A stretch of DNA of 64,000 bases from Parabacteroides goldsteinii (GTDB lineage: Bacteria; Bacteroidota; Bacteroidia; Bacteroidales; Tannerellaceae): contig NZ_JADNBB010000016.1 in NCBI RefSeq assembly GCF_015550595.1, positions 62,001 through 126,000 on the forward strand. The letters run 5' to 3'. The position numbers were made by a program, and so were the translations under genes. The notes under the pieces are model-generated. The model was given only the letters and a program-made list of their open reading frames with translations. It had not been told where the DNA came from and made no database searches. Every line of letters starts with the position of its first letter. Within the stretch, counting starts at the first letter, position 1. This document shows, in pieces, positions 1 to 9,420 of this stretch.

Positions 1-1327
1 GGATTTCTTTTGCCAATGAGACCGGATAACGGGATTCATTCAGCGCCGTTTCCCAAAGTACAACAGAAGGATGATTCCGATCCCGGCGAATCATCCGACA
101 TCCTACATCATAAAGCCGTTTGATAAATGTGGAATCGGTATTATAAAACTGCCAGCCGGGAATACATTCGACAACCAACAGGCCATACTTATCGCAGGCA
201 TCGAGAAAAGCCGGATCACTCGGATAATGGGCGGCACGGACGGCATTGTAGCCACCCTGCTTCAGGTCGATCGCATCCCGTACCTGCATCGAATTGGAAG
301 CAGCATCACCGACATTGGCAAAAGCCTGGTGACGGTTGGCTCCGCGCATATACAGTTTTTCTCCATTGATAAAGAAACCCTCCTCCGCTGTGTAACGGAT
401 CGTACGGATACCGACTTTTTCCTCTGTCTCGTCCAGTACTTTTTCACCGGATAAGATTTGTGTCTGCAAGGTATAAAGATGGGGTGCGTAAGGATGCCAT
501 AAGGCGGGATTGTCGACAATCAAATCCTGCGCTACTGTTTCGTCCGACTGTTTCTGCAAATCGACCGGAGTCTTTATTCCGGCAACCACATACCCCGTAG
601 AATCTTTTAGCTGAGAGAATAAGGTCAACGTTTCATTCTTATCCGATCGATTACGGATATGTGTGGAGACATGGACTCTTGCCCTTTCTTTTGTCACCTC
701 CGGAAAAGTGATGAACTGGCCGCCACCGGCTACTATCTCTTCCTGTAAAGGATCGGTTATATATATTCTATCGGTAATAACCATTCTGACATCCCGGTAT
801 ATACCGCTATAATAATAGAAGTCCATCTTATCCTGCGGCTTTCCCGGAGGAGTCAGCGGATCATGTTCAGCAGAGACACGAACTGCCAGTACATTATTAC
901 CGTTCCAGTCGACATGATCCGTCAGATCAGCCACAAATCCCATATAACCGCCATGATGTTTTGTTATCTTTTTCCCGTTTAAATAGACATCGCAGTTCGT
1001 CATTACTCCTTCGAAAGAGACAACGACACGTTTATCCTTATCGTTATCAGGAAGTTTAAAATAACGGCGATACCAACCGACGCCGTCATATATCGAGTTT
1101 CCTCCGCAATGCTTTGTTTCCAGTTGCATGATATGCGGCAGGGCGACGGGTATCCAGCCGGAATCATCCAAATCCATCCTGCCACCGTCAACCACTTCAC
1201 CCCGGAAGAAGGCCCAGTCAGTATTCATATCCAATACCTGACGGCCGGAAGAGGTAACGTTACAGCCATATCCCGAAAGCAGGCCGGCAAGCAGGAAAAG
1301 GGAATAGAGTATGTTTGTGTATTTCAT
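1..1327 (-). CDS. Glycoside hydrolase family 2 (beta-galactosidase-like) lipoprotein, 3' end outside window
   Basis: This gene is read from the reverse complement and is cut at the left edge of the window, so only about 442 N-terminal residues are present. It starts MKYTNILYSLFLLAG and has a lipobox ending at Cys22 (GYGC), so it should be an outer-membrane or periplasmic lipoprotein. A sugar-binding jelly-roll domain follows (DWAFFRGE, YRRYFKLP, GYMGFVADLTD), then an immunoglobulin-like domain and the start of the TIM barrel. Near the edge the sequence reads RNHPSVVLWETALNES; the Asn-Glu pair (positions 35-40) matches the family 2 acid/base residue. It lies 91 bp downstream of susD in the same orientation, so it probably acts on the glycan imported by the SusC/D pair. 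The exact substrate cannot be read from this part. Confidence 0.88.
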   Translation of the reverse strand, partial: MKYTNILYSLFLLAGLLSGYGCNVTSSGRQVLDMNTDWAFFRGEVVDGGRMDLDDSGWIPVALPHIMQLETKHCGGNSIYDGVGWYRRYFKLPDNDKDKRVVVSFEGVMTNCDVYLNGKKITKHHGGYMGFVADLTDHVDWNGNNVLAVRVSAEHDPLTPPGKPQDKMDFYYYSGIYRDVRMVITDRIYITDPLQEEIVAGGGQFITFPEVTKERARVHVSTHIRNRSDKNETLTLFSQLKDSTGYVVAGIKTPVDLQKQSDETVAQDLIVDNPALWHPYAPHLYTLQTQILSGEKVLDETEEKVGIRTIRYTAEEGFFINGEKLYMRGANRHQAFANVGDAASNSMQVRDAIDLKQGGYNAVRAAHYPSDPAFLDACDKYGLLVVECIPGWQFYNTDSTFIKRLYDVGCRMIRRDRNHPSVVLWETALNESRYPVSLAKEI

Positions 1328-1418
1328 GTCTTCAAGTCTTTTCGATACAAAATAAGGGATATATCAGAAATAATCCAATATATCCCTTCACTTAATCAAT
1401 ATAGTTGTCAATACCTAA

Positions 1419-3050
1419 TTAATAGCCGGTATTCTGTTTCAGATTCGGATTCTTATCCAGGTAATCCTGTTTGATAGGCAGATAACGGTTATGAGTAGCA
1501 AACGAACGGTTCTCGATCAGGCTTGTACCGGAAACCGTTGCACGTTTATACGGATCGGATTCACCGGTATTTACGGTACCTGATACGCGGGTCAACGGAC
1601 CGTTCATCAGTGTTTCGGCCAGCATCTTGCCGCTATCGTCTTTCCAACGCAGGATATCGGCACGGCGAAGGCCTTCACCAGCCAGTTCGACAGAACGTTC
1701 ACGGCGGATCAATTCACGCAATTTTGCTTGCGTAGCATATTTACCACGGTCTACTGCCGGCATACCGACACGGTTACGAACCTGATCCAACATACCGTAT
1801 ATTTCGGCAGACGGACCATTTAATTCGTTTTCTGCTTCGGCATAACTCAGTAATACTTCGGCATACCGGAAGATAATCACGGAGGCATTCGTAGCCCACA
1901 TATCGGCATATTGTGACTTGTCCAACAGATATTTGCCCCAAGTCAATCCTGTCTTGGAAGCATTATCGGCATCGTCCGGATTATTCGGATTCTTACTTCC
2001 GTCGATCGTGGCATCCAGTGTATTCAGGATACCGCCTTCCCAATCCATACCCGGGAAAAGAACGGTCATTGCCATACGCGGGTCACGATTTGCATACGGA
2101 TGGGTAGCGTCGTAACCGCTTCCGGTTTCTTCCTTGGTCAAACCGTTACTCATTTCGTAGGCATCTACCAGGTTCTGGGTCGGAACCATCGACGACCAAC
2201 CGCCGTCTGCATTGTTATACATCGTTCCGATCATCCAGTTATCATACAGGTTCTCGTCGCGCTGAAAAGCTGCGATGATTTCCTTCGAACCTTGTCCTGC
2301 TACGGTGAAAAGATTGTCGAAGCTAGGATCCAATTCATATTGTCCCAGATCCATAATCGCCTTTGCCGCCTCTTTGGCACGCTGATAGTCGCCATAATAC
2401 AAGGCCGAACGCATTTTGAGAGCCATAGCCGTTCCTTTGGCTATATAACCTCTTGCCGCAGGTGCAGCATTCAATAAAGGAATAGCTGCATCGATTTCAT
2501 CGTAAATAAAGTTCTTTACTTCTTCTTCCGTATTGCGGGCTACTTTAGCCTCCTCTGCCGTCTCATAAGACTCGATGATAGGTACACCGCCATACCACCA
2601 GTTCATATTGAAATATTGATAAGCGCGGATCGTCTTCACCTGGCCGATCATATTGTTTTTCTTAGCAGCATCAGCAAATTCCAACGGCTCAATATTGATC
2701 AGAAAGTCATTGCAGCGGCGGATCATGGAGAAATCATAATAATCTGCCACCTGATTACTGGCTGTCATACTACCGTTGCCGATATTTTTCCAGTTTTCAT
2801 GGATATGGTAGTTGAAACCGAAATCGGAACCGCAATCCCAATACATGATACCAGTCTCATCGCCCCAACCGTCGTAACAGCCGATCAGGAACTTTTCAGC
2901 ATCAGCTTCCGTCTGCCATGTGGTTGCGGGTGAGAGTGCATCCTTAGGTACTGTATCTAAAAAGTCTGAACAGGACGTTCCGGCCAATGTCATTCCGGCC
3001 AGCATATATATAAATAAGCGTTTCATGTTATATTCTTTTATTTTATTCAT
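1419..3050 (-). CDS. SusD-like outer-membrane glycan-binding lipoprotein (RagB/SusD family)
   Basis: This 543-residue protein has a lipoprotein signal (MKRLFIYMLAGMTLAGTSC) and then the SusD N-terminal pattern SDFLDTVPKDALSP. The C-terminal region carries the family signature: EVLLSYAEAENELNG, a VRNRVGMP stretch, RRERSVELAGEGLRRADILRW, and a final YLPIKQDYLDKNPNLKQNTGY. SusD proteins cap the SusC channel and bind glycan at the cell surface. The gene starts 15 bp after the susC stop, so the two are co-transcribed. Two starts are possible: position 3050 with an AGGA upstream, or the Met at 3026 that begins the signal peptide directly and follows an A-rich leader; the second fits the signal peptide better. 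Confidence 0.93.
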   Translation of the reverse strand: MNKIKEYNMKRLFIYMLAGMTLAGTSCSDFLDTVPKDALSPATTWQTEADAEKFLIGCYDGWGDETGIMYWDCGSDFGFNYHIHENWKNIGNGSMTASNQVADYYDFSMIRRCNDFLINIEPLEFADAAKKNNMIGQVKTIRAYQYFNMNWWYGGVPIIESYETAEEAKVARNTEEEVKNFIYDEIDAAIPLLNAAPAARGYIAKGTAMALKMRSALYYGDYQRAKEAAKAIMDLGQYELDPSFDNLFTVAGQGSKEIIAAFQRDENLYDNWMIGTMYNNADGGWSSMVPTQNLVDAYEMSNGLTKEETGSGYDATHPYANRDPRMAMTVLFPGMDWEGGILNTLDATIDGSKNPNNPDDADNASKTGLTWGKYLLDKSQYADMWATNASVIIFRYAEVLLSYAEAENELNGPSAEIYGMLDQVRNRVGMPAVDRGKYATQAKLRELIRRERSVELAGEGLRRADILRWKDDSGKMLAETLMNGPLTRVSGTVNTGESDPYKRATVSGTSLIENRSFATHNRYLPIKQDYLDKNPNLKQNTGY

Positions 3051-3065
3051 AACTAATCGTTCCTA

Positions 3066-6000
3066 TTAGAATGTTATATTCACACCGAAAGCATGTGTCT
3101 GAGTCAGCGGGAAGCTGGAAGCACGTTCGCTGGAGATTTCCGGATCGACGCTGACAAGCATGTTATGGATCGTAAACAAGTTTTCTACGGAATAATACAC
3201 GCGCAGGTTCTCGATACCGGCCGACTTCAGAATATTCTTCGGAATCGTATACCCGAACTGCAGGTTCTTCATACGCAGGTAACTAGAGTTCTGTAACCAG
3301 AAAGTCGACATTACATTTGACGATAAGCTGGGAGAGGTAGTGGAATATGCGATACGAGGCATTTTAGCATCCATATTATCAGGCGTCCAGGCATCCAGCC
3401 ATACAGTAGCAGGGTGAGAGTCGTCACCATTGAAGTAACCGGTCACTTCCTGGTTAATCAAACGGTGTACACCGGCAGCACCAGAAAGCATCATGGAAAG
3501 GTCGAAACCTTTATAACCAGCATTTAAACTCAAGCCGAATGTAACGGAAGGATCTGTCGATCCACCTAAGATACGGTCGTCGGCAGTTATTTTACCATCA
3601 TTATTCGTATCGTGGTAAATCAAATCACCAGCTTTAAACTTGCGGGTACCGAACGGATAGCCTTCCTGTTTTGAATACTTATCCATCCAGGCCTGAGCAG
3701 CTTCATCAGAGTTGAAGAAACCGTCGGCTTTATAGACGCGGTACGAGTTCAGACGATCACCTACACGGCGAAGTTTGTTTTCGTTATTCGGGTCTACCAT
3801 ATCGGTTACTCCTCCCAGGTTCAATACTTCGTTCTTGTTGTAAGCAAAGTTACCGGTCGCACCGAATGACCAGTCGCCCCATTTATTATTGTAGCTCAAT
3901 ACGATTTCGATACCTTTGTTGACCATTTCGCCTACGTTATCTTTATAAGCTTCCAGACCGAATTCCTGCGGAACCGGAACGTCCATAATGATACCGGTTG
4001 TCTTTCTGTCGTAATAATCGATCGTAAAATTGATCTTGTTATTGATCGTTGCATCCAAACCGAGTCCCCATGTACGAGCCTTTTCCCAGGTGATGGTAGA
4101 CAATTTATAAGACTTCTGATAATAACCCGATTGCAGAGAGCCGCCCAACGGATACTTCGCATCCAGATTATAGGTATTCATCCATGGATAATAATCGGTC
4201 AAAGCATCCTGGTTACCCAGTTTCCCCCATGAGGCACGCACTTTCAGGTTGTTCAACCAGTCTTTTGTATTCTCCATAAAACCTTCTTCACTGATACGCC
4301 ATGCACCGGAGAAAGAGGGGAAATAACCCCAACGATTACCGTCGGCAAAACGGGAAGAAGCATCCGCACGGATATTGGCTTCCAGGATATATTTACCCAT
4401 AAAGTCGTAGTTGATACGTCCGAACCAGGAGATCATAGCCAGTTCGCGTGAGAAACCTTCATTCTTCTGAGTAGCCGCATCACCGGCATTCATGTCGTTC
4501 AGGTCGTTGGTCGGGAAGTTCTTACGTTCCATCTTATGTTCCGTATAGTCGTACTTTTCAGTGTGCCATCCGGCCATTGCTTTCAAGCCATGTTTACCGA
4601 ACTGTTTATCATAATTCAATAAAGCGTCGAAAGAGGCACGATGCCAGCCTCGGAACTCTTCGTTCAGCTTGTTCGGCTCCGTCGCTTTGTTCGGGTTATA
4701 CTGGATAAACTTCTGGAAAGCTTTATAATGTTGCTGGTTATTCACATACGAGCCAGTCAGCGTGGCAACCAGTCCGTCGATAATTTTATAATCGGCAGCC
4801 AGCGTTCCGGAGAAGTTCTGGTTCTTACGGTCGACCGTCTGGTCTGCATCCAGCCAGGCAATCGGGTTACCATCGGAGATTGTGCCGTATGTACCGTCAT
4901 CATAGCGGTTCACGATCCACGGAGCGATACGGTTCAACTGACGGATGATCTGGTCGGAACTACCGCTCGCATAGGATGAGTTCGGGTCGGTATAGTCATT
5001 CTTGATATAAGCCAGATTGAGGCGTACATTCAGGCGCGAATTCAGCTTCATATCCATATTAGTACGTCCGTTGAACTGCTGTCTTTCGGCATGTGGCAGG
5101 ATACCCGTCTGATGCAGGTAACCGACTGAGCCCATGTACTTGGCAGTTTCCGTACCGCCTGTTATGCTCACGTTATGAGAGTGCTGAACACCTGTCTGAT
5201 AAGCTTCGTCATACCAGTCCGTATTCGGATAATTAGGATCTGTTCCGCTTTGGAACAAACTGATCTCCGCATCTGTGAAACGCGGGTTCAGACCTTCGTT
5301 AATCAAGGACTGATTGTAAAGACGGGCATAATCGTAAGAGCTCATGCGGTCGATCGTTTCAGTTGCTTTCTGAACACCAACATATCCATTATAAGAAATA
5401 CGCGGCTTACCGGTCTTACCTCGCTTCGTCGTGATCAGGATAACCCCGTTAGAGGCTTTCGATCCGTAGATAGCAGCCGAAGCAGCATCCTTCAATACGG
5501 AAATACTCTCGATATCGTTCGGATCGACCGAGTTCATCGTACCGGTTTCAACACCGTCCACCAGGATATACGGGTCGGCGGTATTCAATGTACCGACACC
5601 ACGCACGCGGATCGTTGCCTGGTCCTGTCCCGGACGTCCTTGTCCGGAGGTTACCATCACACCGGGCATTATCCCCTGAAGGGCTGACGATACGTTCTGA
5701 ACGGGACGGCTTTCCAATACTTTACTGTCGACTGTTGCAACGGCACCCGACATATTTACTTTCTTCTGTACACCGTAACCTACAACGACAATTTCTTCCA
5801 GTTTCTGTGTATCTTCCACCAGATTAACCGATAATGTTGCCTGTCCGGTATAAGGAACTTCCTGAGTCAGATAGCCGATAAAAGAAAACTGGATCACATC
5901 ACCGTTTTTGGCTTCCAGCATAAACTTACCGTCAATATCAGTAATGCTACCCGTCGTGGTACCTTTAATGATAACATTCGCACCGATGATGGGCTCACCA

Positions 6001-6437
6001 CTGGCATCGGTAACGACACCGCTTACCATCTTGTTCTGCTGTGCCACACCGGCAACGCCATTCATCGTTTTCACCGAATTGTCTGCTTTTACCAGTACCT
6101 GGCGGTCTATGATCTGGTAATTATATCCGGTATTCTCGAACACTTGCTCAAGCACCTCTTCCAAAGAGGCATTCTTGGCTTTCACACTAGCTTTCCTGTT
6201 GACGTTTACATTATTGTCGTTAAAGAAAAACGAGAATTCACTATTCTTCTCGATATCCTTTAAGATTTCAATAATACTACTGTTCTTTTTGTTGATCGAC
6301 ACTTTGTAATTCTGCGCGTAGGTAGAGGCAGAAATACAACAGGCCACACCGAGTGAAAATAAGGTTGTGATTTTCATAATACGAATTGTTTTTCTAAATA
6401 ACGGGACACAACAATCCCTGTCATTGTTTTTTTTCAT
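3066..6437 (-). CDS. SusC-like TonB-dependent outer-membrane transporter with N-terminal STN signalling domain
   Basis: This 1123-residue protein has, in order: a long signal region (1-42, ending ASTYAQ), an STN domain (about 47-117), a carboxypeptidase-D-like beta domain (about 138-210, VSGVVTDASGEPIIGANV), a TonB-box-like EEIVVVGYG (214-222), a plug (about 225-345, DPYILVDGVE and ASNGVILITTKRG) and a C-terminal beta-barrel. It should import oligosaccharide with TonB energy, capped by the adjacent SusD. The STN domain is the part that in this family contacts a FecR-type anti-sigma factor, and such a gene lies directly upstream. Together they predict trans-envelope induction of this locus by its substrate. 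Confidence 0.95.
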   Translation of the reverse strand: MKKNNDRDCCVPLFRKTIRIMKITTLFSLGVACCISASTYAQNYKVSINKKNSSIIEILKDIEKNSEFSFFFNDNNVNVNRKASVKAKNASLEEVLEQVFENTGYNYQIIDRQVLVKADNSVKTMNGVAGVAQQNKMVSGVVTDASGEPIIGANVIIKGTTTGSITDIDGKFMLEAKNGDVIQFSFIGYLTQEVPYTGQATLSVNLVEDTQKLEEIVVVGYGVQKKVNMSGAVATVDSKVLESRPVQNVSSALQGIMPGVMVTSGQGRPGQDQATIRVRGVGTLNTADPYILVDGVETGTMNSVDPNDIESISVLKDAASAAIYGSKASNGVILITTKRGKTGKPRISYNGYVGVQKATETIDRMSSYDYARLYNQSLINEGLNPRFTDAEISLFQSGTDPNYPNTDWYDEAYQTGVQHSHNVSITGGTETAKYMGSVGYLHQTGILPHAERQQFNGRTNMDMKLNSRLNVRLNLAYIKNDYTDPNSSYASGSSDQIIRQLNRIAPWIVNRYDDGTYGTISDGNPIAWLDADQTVDRKNQNFSGTLAADYKIIDGLVATLTGSYVNNQQHYKAFQKFIQYNPNKATEPNKLNEEFRGWHRASFDALLNYDKQFGKHGLKAMAGWHTEKYDYTEHKMERKNFPTNDLNDMNAGDAATQKNEGFSRELAMISWFGRINYDFMGKYILEANIRADASSRFADGNRWGYFPSFSGAWRISEEGFMENTKDWLNNLKVRASWGKLGNQDALTDYYPWMNTYNLDAKYPLGGSLQSGYYQKSYKLSTITWEKARTWGLGLDATINNKINFTIDYYDRKTTGIIMDVPVPQEFGLEAYKDNVGEMVNKGIEIVLSYNNKWGDWSFGATGNFAYNKNEVLNLGGVTDMVDPNNENKLRRVGDRLNSYRVYKADGFFNSDEAAQAWMDKYSKQEGYPFGTRKFKAGDLIYHDTNNDGKITADDRILGGSTDPSVTFGLSLNAGYKGFDLSMMLSGAAGVHRLINQEVTGYFNGDDSHPATVWLDAWTPDNMDAKMPRIAYSTTSPSLSSNVMSTFWLQNSSYLRMKNLQFGYTIPKNILKSAGIENLRVYYSVENLFTIHNMLVSVDPEISSERASSFPLTQTHAFGVNITF

Positions 6438-6521
6438 AACTTTGTATTGTTTTTGATAAATACTAAATGCAAATCATTGGTTCTTACTCATAAAAGACCT
6501 GCATTTTTCGAAAACTCACGG

Positions 6522-6551
6522 ATTGGGAGATACTTGCAGGTATCTTCCAAT
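6522..6551. terminator. Hairpin between fecR-like and susC genes
   Basis: Two 12-bp arms (6522-6533 and 6540-6551) pair with one G-U and a 6-nt loop, next to seven T on the plus strand. It lies between the FecR stop and the susC start. On the minus strand the T-rich stretch is farther away, so termination strength there is uncertain; an attenuator role ahead of susC is possible. Confidence 0.45.
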
Positions 6552-6604
6552 TTTTTTAGGTTACCCCCTTCATGTGTTCATAGGCTATAAATTTAAGTTA
6601 TTAA

Positions 6605-7582
6605 TTATTTGAGCTTTATTACAAAATTTCCATTAGTGGTCTTCTGATATCCTAGCGGAGACGATTCTCCCATTATAAATAAGATACGTTCCAATGATTC
6701 GTCCCTCACTTTAAACGTAAAACGGTATTTATCTGCTAAATCCTGCTGACACATCACCTTGCGCCCGTACCATTGTTCGAGGCGCGGGATAATCATCGAT
6801 AGTTTTTCATTCTCAAAGCTGAGTATTTTCTGCTTGCGCCAGGCGGTATATTTATCGGCATCGACAGGCTGGATGTAAGTCGAGTCGATCCATCTATCAT
6901 GTACGATCTTTTCATCCGGCGATAGGATAAACTCCTTCATATCTCCTGTGGTACGGTTTAGATTGATACGGACACTACCGTTCAGTAGAACCGTTTCCGA
7001 TTTATTCTCTATTTCGTAATCGAAGATTTCGAAGGCAGTTCCCAGTGCCTCTATCTGCATATTAGAAGTATGTACGATGAATGGCTTGGCAGGATTTTTG
7101 CAGACATCAAAGAAAGCCTGTCCACTTAACCGTATTTCGCGGGTTTCTCCGGTAAAGTTGGCGGGATAAGTTAATCTGCTACCGGGGCCCAACTGCACAA
7201 ACGTACCATCGGGCAAAGAAACCGACTGCATATTCTGAATACCGGAAGTTACGATATACATCGCAACTTCTTTCTTATTGCCGACTATATAGAAAGCCAT
7301 ACTTCCTACCGCCAGCAATAACAGCAAGGAAGCTGCTATACTGTAAATTTTATAATATAGATATCTTCTGTCAGAGACTCTGGAGTAGAGTCTCTGACAG
7401 ATATGGTACCATATCTGTTTTCCGTCGGCCCTATCAGAGCTGACAGCATCAGGAGCATTTTCCCATTGGCTGAACATTTGCCGCTTCACGGTCTTCCGGT
7501 CGTTCAGGGCAGCCTGTTCTTCCTCAGCCAATGCATCCTGCATAAGTTTTTTCAATATATATTTTGTATCCTTCTGGTCCAT
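6605..7582 (-). CDS. FecR-type anti-sigma factor
   Basis: The 325-residue protein has a cytoplasmic N-terminal part (1-79), one membrane helix (about 80-101, rich in Leu and Ala), a periplasmic FecR domain (about 108-205, with PDGTFVQLGPGSRLTYP and GQAFFDVCKNPAKPFIV) and a C-terminal DUF4974-like domain ending RILFIMGESSPLGYQ. FecR proteins hold the ECF sigma factor inactive until the STN domain of the partner SusC signals substrate. The sigma gene lies 100 bp upstream in the same direction. A perfect inverted repeat (7367-7401) sits inside the coding region just before the membrane helix and is described separately. Confidence 0.93.
   Translation of the reverse strand: MDQKDTKYILKKLMQDALAEEEQAALNDRKTVKRQMFSQWENAPDAVSSDRADGKQIWYHICQRLYSRVSDRRYLYYKIYSIAASLLLLLAVGSMAFYIVGNKKEVAMYIVTSGIQNMQSVSLPDGTFVQLGPGSRLTYPANFTGETREIRLSGQAFFDVCKNPAKPFIVHTSNMQIEALGTAFEIFDYEIENKSETVLLNGSVRINLNRTTGDMKEFILSPDEKIVHDRWIDSTYIQPVDADKYTAWRKQKILSFENEKLSMIIPRLEQWYGRKVMCQQDLADKYRFTFKVRDESLERILFIMGESSPLGYQKTTNGNFVIKLK
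7367..7401. repeat. Perfect 15-bp inverted repeat with 5-nt loop inside fecR
   Basis: Left arm 7367-7381 (TCTGTCAGAGACTCT) and right arm 7387-7401 (AGAGTCTCTGACAGA) are exact reverse complements around GGAGT. It encodes part of residues 61-72 of the FecR protein, just before its membrane helix. A perfect 15-bp stem in coding sequence is unusual and would form a stable mRNA hairpin. Confidence 0.8.
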
Positions 7583-7682
7583 CTCTATTACTCTCTTTAT
7601 AATAAATACACCTGAACAGATAGCTTCCCCCTATCCGGTCGCAATTTTTTTTCAAAAGATAAAAAGGGGGGATGGTTTTGTC

Positions 7683-8234
7683 CTATACGAACAGAGATAG
7701 TAAAACAATATTCTTCCTGAGATATTTAAGTGCCTCGCTAATTTGATTCTCAACGGTCTTCTCCGAGATATTCAATAAAAGCGCTATTTCCTTATAAGCT
7801 TTATTCTCTTTCCTACTCAGATTAAATATTTCACGGCGACGTGGCGGCAACTCTGCAATCAACAGATCGATATATTCGCTCAGGTTCTTTGCTTCTATCT
7901 CTTCTTCTATATCATATGAACTTTCCATGGCGGAAAGGACGGTTATCTTATAGAAATCTTCATTTACACTTTTACGATGTATATTAAAGATAAGATTACG
8001 GGTGATAATGAATAATAATCCTTTGAAATTTTCATCCTCACGCAGGAAGTCACGCGATTCCCATACCTTTATAAAAACCTCCTGTACAACTTCTTCTGCG
8101 ATACTCTGACTCGTCAGGTAAAGCCGGCTGAAATTGTACACCTGCTTCCAGTACTTTTTATATAAAGTCGTGAAAGCCTCCTTGCTACTCTGTTTTAGTA
8201 ATAAAATAAGTTCGTTTTCTTCCATCTGTTTCAT
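7683..8234 (-). CDS. ECF RNA polymerase sigma factor (sigma-70 family)
   Basis: This 183-residue protein has the two ECF domains. Region 2 is about 20-90 (FTTLYKKYWKQVYNFSRLYL, AEEVVQEVFIKVWE). Region 4 is about 120-175 (LPPRRREIFNLSRKENKAY, then IALLLNISEKTVENQIS as the helix-turn-helix). It should direct polymerase to the susC/susD/GH2 genes once released by the adjacent FecR protein. A -7-like TATCTTTG lies 12 bp before the start on the minus strand (8246-8253). Met4 (8225) is an alternative start. Confidence 0.93.
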   Translation of the reverse strand: MKQMEENELILLLKQSSKEAFTTLYKKYWKQVYNFSRLYLTSQSIAEEVVQEVFIKVWESRDFLREDENFKGLLFIITRNLIFNIHRKSVNEDFYKITVLSAMESSYDIEEEIEAKNLSEYIDLLIAELPPRRREIFNLSRKENKAYKEIALLLNISEKTVENQISEALKYLRKNIVLLSLFV

Positions 8235-8245
8235 TCAGAATAGTA

Positions 8246-8253
8246 CAAAGATA
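8246..8253 (-). promoter_or_regulatory. Bacteroidetes -7 promoter element for the ECF sigma gene
   Basis: CAAAGATA on the plus strand reads TATCTTTG on the minus strand, an exact TAnnTTTG. It is 12 bp upstream of the sigma start, giving a very short leader. No clear TTTG -33 element was found at the usual distance. Confidence 0.5.
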
Positions 8254-8330
8254 AGAGAATTATTTTATCGTTAATAAACAAAAATAAAATATACCCTATT
8301 TATGGTATGTCCGGCTACCAATTCAATGCT

Positions 8331-8338
8331 TATCTTTG
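8331..8338 (+). promoter_or_regulatory. -7 promoter element for cysK
   Basis: TATCTTTG matches the Bacteroidetes -7 consensus TAnnTTTG, 37 bp before the cysK ATG. The region between cysK and the sigma gene therefore holds divergent promoters. Confidence 0.6.
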
Positions 8339-8375
8339 CCCCTATAAATAAAGAACAACTAAAATTAGAAAGAAT

Positions 8376-9323
8376 ATGGCAAACGTAGCACAAAAATTAA
8401 CTGACTTAGTGGGTAATACTCCCTTGTTAGAGTTCTCCAATTTCAATGCAAGCAAAGGTTTAAAAGCTAAACTGATCGGAAAGCTGGAATACTTCAACCC
8501 GGCAGGCAGTGTGAAAGACCGCATCGCCCTGGCAATGATCGAAAACGCCGAAGAAAAAGGTATCCTGAAACCGGGAGCCACCATTATCGAACCGACCAGT
8601 GGCAATACGGGTGTCGGCCTGGCCTTTGTCTCAGCAGCTAAAGGATACAAACTGATACTTACCATGCCGGAGACGATGAGCCTGGAACGCCGTAACCTGC
8701 TGAAAGCACTCGGTGCACACCTCGTCCTCACCTCCGGAGCAGAAGGCATGAAAGGTGCGATTGCCAAGGCGGAAGCCTTGCGTGACGAAACACCGGGATC
8801 TGTTATCCTTCAACAATTCGAAAATCCGGCAAACCCTGCCGTACATGTAAAGACAACTGCACAGGAGATCTGGCGGGATACGGATGGCAAAGTCGACATC
8901 TTCGTTGCCGGTGTAGGCACAGGCGGTACGGTCAGTGGTGTCGGAGAAGGGCTGAAAGCACATAACCCGAATGTCAAGATCGTTGCCGTAGAACCCAGCG
9001 ACTCGCCGGTTCTTTCGGGAGGCAAACCCGGTCCACATAAGATACAGGGTATCGGTGCCGGCTTCATTCCTAAAACATATAACGGCAAGTTTGTTGATGA
9101 AATCATACAGGTAGAAAACGACGACGCCATCCGCACCAGCCGTGAACTGGCACAGACGGAAGGTTTGCTGGTCGGCATCTCTTCCGGGGCAGCAGTATAT
9201 GCGGCATTGAAGTTGGCCGAACTGCCGGAGAATGCGGGCAAGACAATCGTGGCCTTATTGCCCGATACAGGGGAACGGTATCTGTCGACGGTATTGTATG
9301 CGTTTGAGGAATATCCTTTGTAA
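8376..9323 (+). CDS. cysK: Cysteine synthase A (O-acetylserine sulfhydrylase)
   Basis: This 315-residue protein is full length for the family. It makes L-cysteine from O-acetylserine and sulfide using PLP in the cytoplasm. The PLP-binding lysine is Lys47 in NPAGSVKDR, the substrate loop TSGNTG is at 74-79, and the glycine-rich phosphate loop reads [10 protein letters not shown]. The C-terminal half has the conserved [11 protein letters not shown] and ISSGAA segments. It stands alone, with its own -7 promoter and a convergent hairpin after it. No serine acetyltransferase gene is adjacent. Confidence 0.97.
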   Translation: MANVAQKLTDLVGNTPLLEFSNFNASKGLKAKLIGKLEYFNPAGSVKDRIALAMIENAEEKGILKPGATIIEPTSGNTGVGLAFVSAAKGYKLILTMPETMSLERRNLLKALGAHLVLTSGAEGMKGAIAKAEALRDETPGSVILQQFENPANPAVHVKTTAQEIWRDTDGKVDIFVAGVGTGGTVSGVGEGLKAHNPNVKIVAVEPSDSPVLSGGKPGPHKIQGIGAGFIPKTYNGKFVDEIIQVENDDAIRTSRELAQTEGLLVGISSGAAVYAALKLAELPENAGKTIVALLPDTGERYLSTVLYAFEEYPL

Positions 9324-9354
9324 AAAGACTCCTTTTGATAAGAACTGAAATAAG

Positions 9355-9397
9355 ATCAGCCAGGTTGTGTTTTAACGTAAATAACAATCTGGCTGAT
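9355..9397. terminator. Bidirectional hairpin between cysK and the Rpn-like gene
   Basis: Arms ATCAGCCAG (9355-9363) and CTGGCTGAT (9389-9397) pair exactly, and a further TTGT/ACAA pairing extends the stem. It lies between two convergent genes, as expected for a shared terminator. Confidence 0.65.
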
Positions 9398-9420
9398 TTA
9401 ATTAATGAGCGATAACGAAA

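Noticed and set aside
5175-5687. 170-codon plus-strand frame opposite susC
   Set aside because: It is a shadow of the SusC plug coding sequence on the other strand, with no signature of its own.
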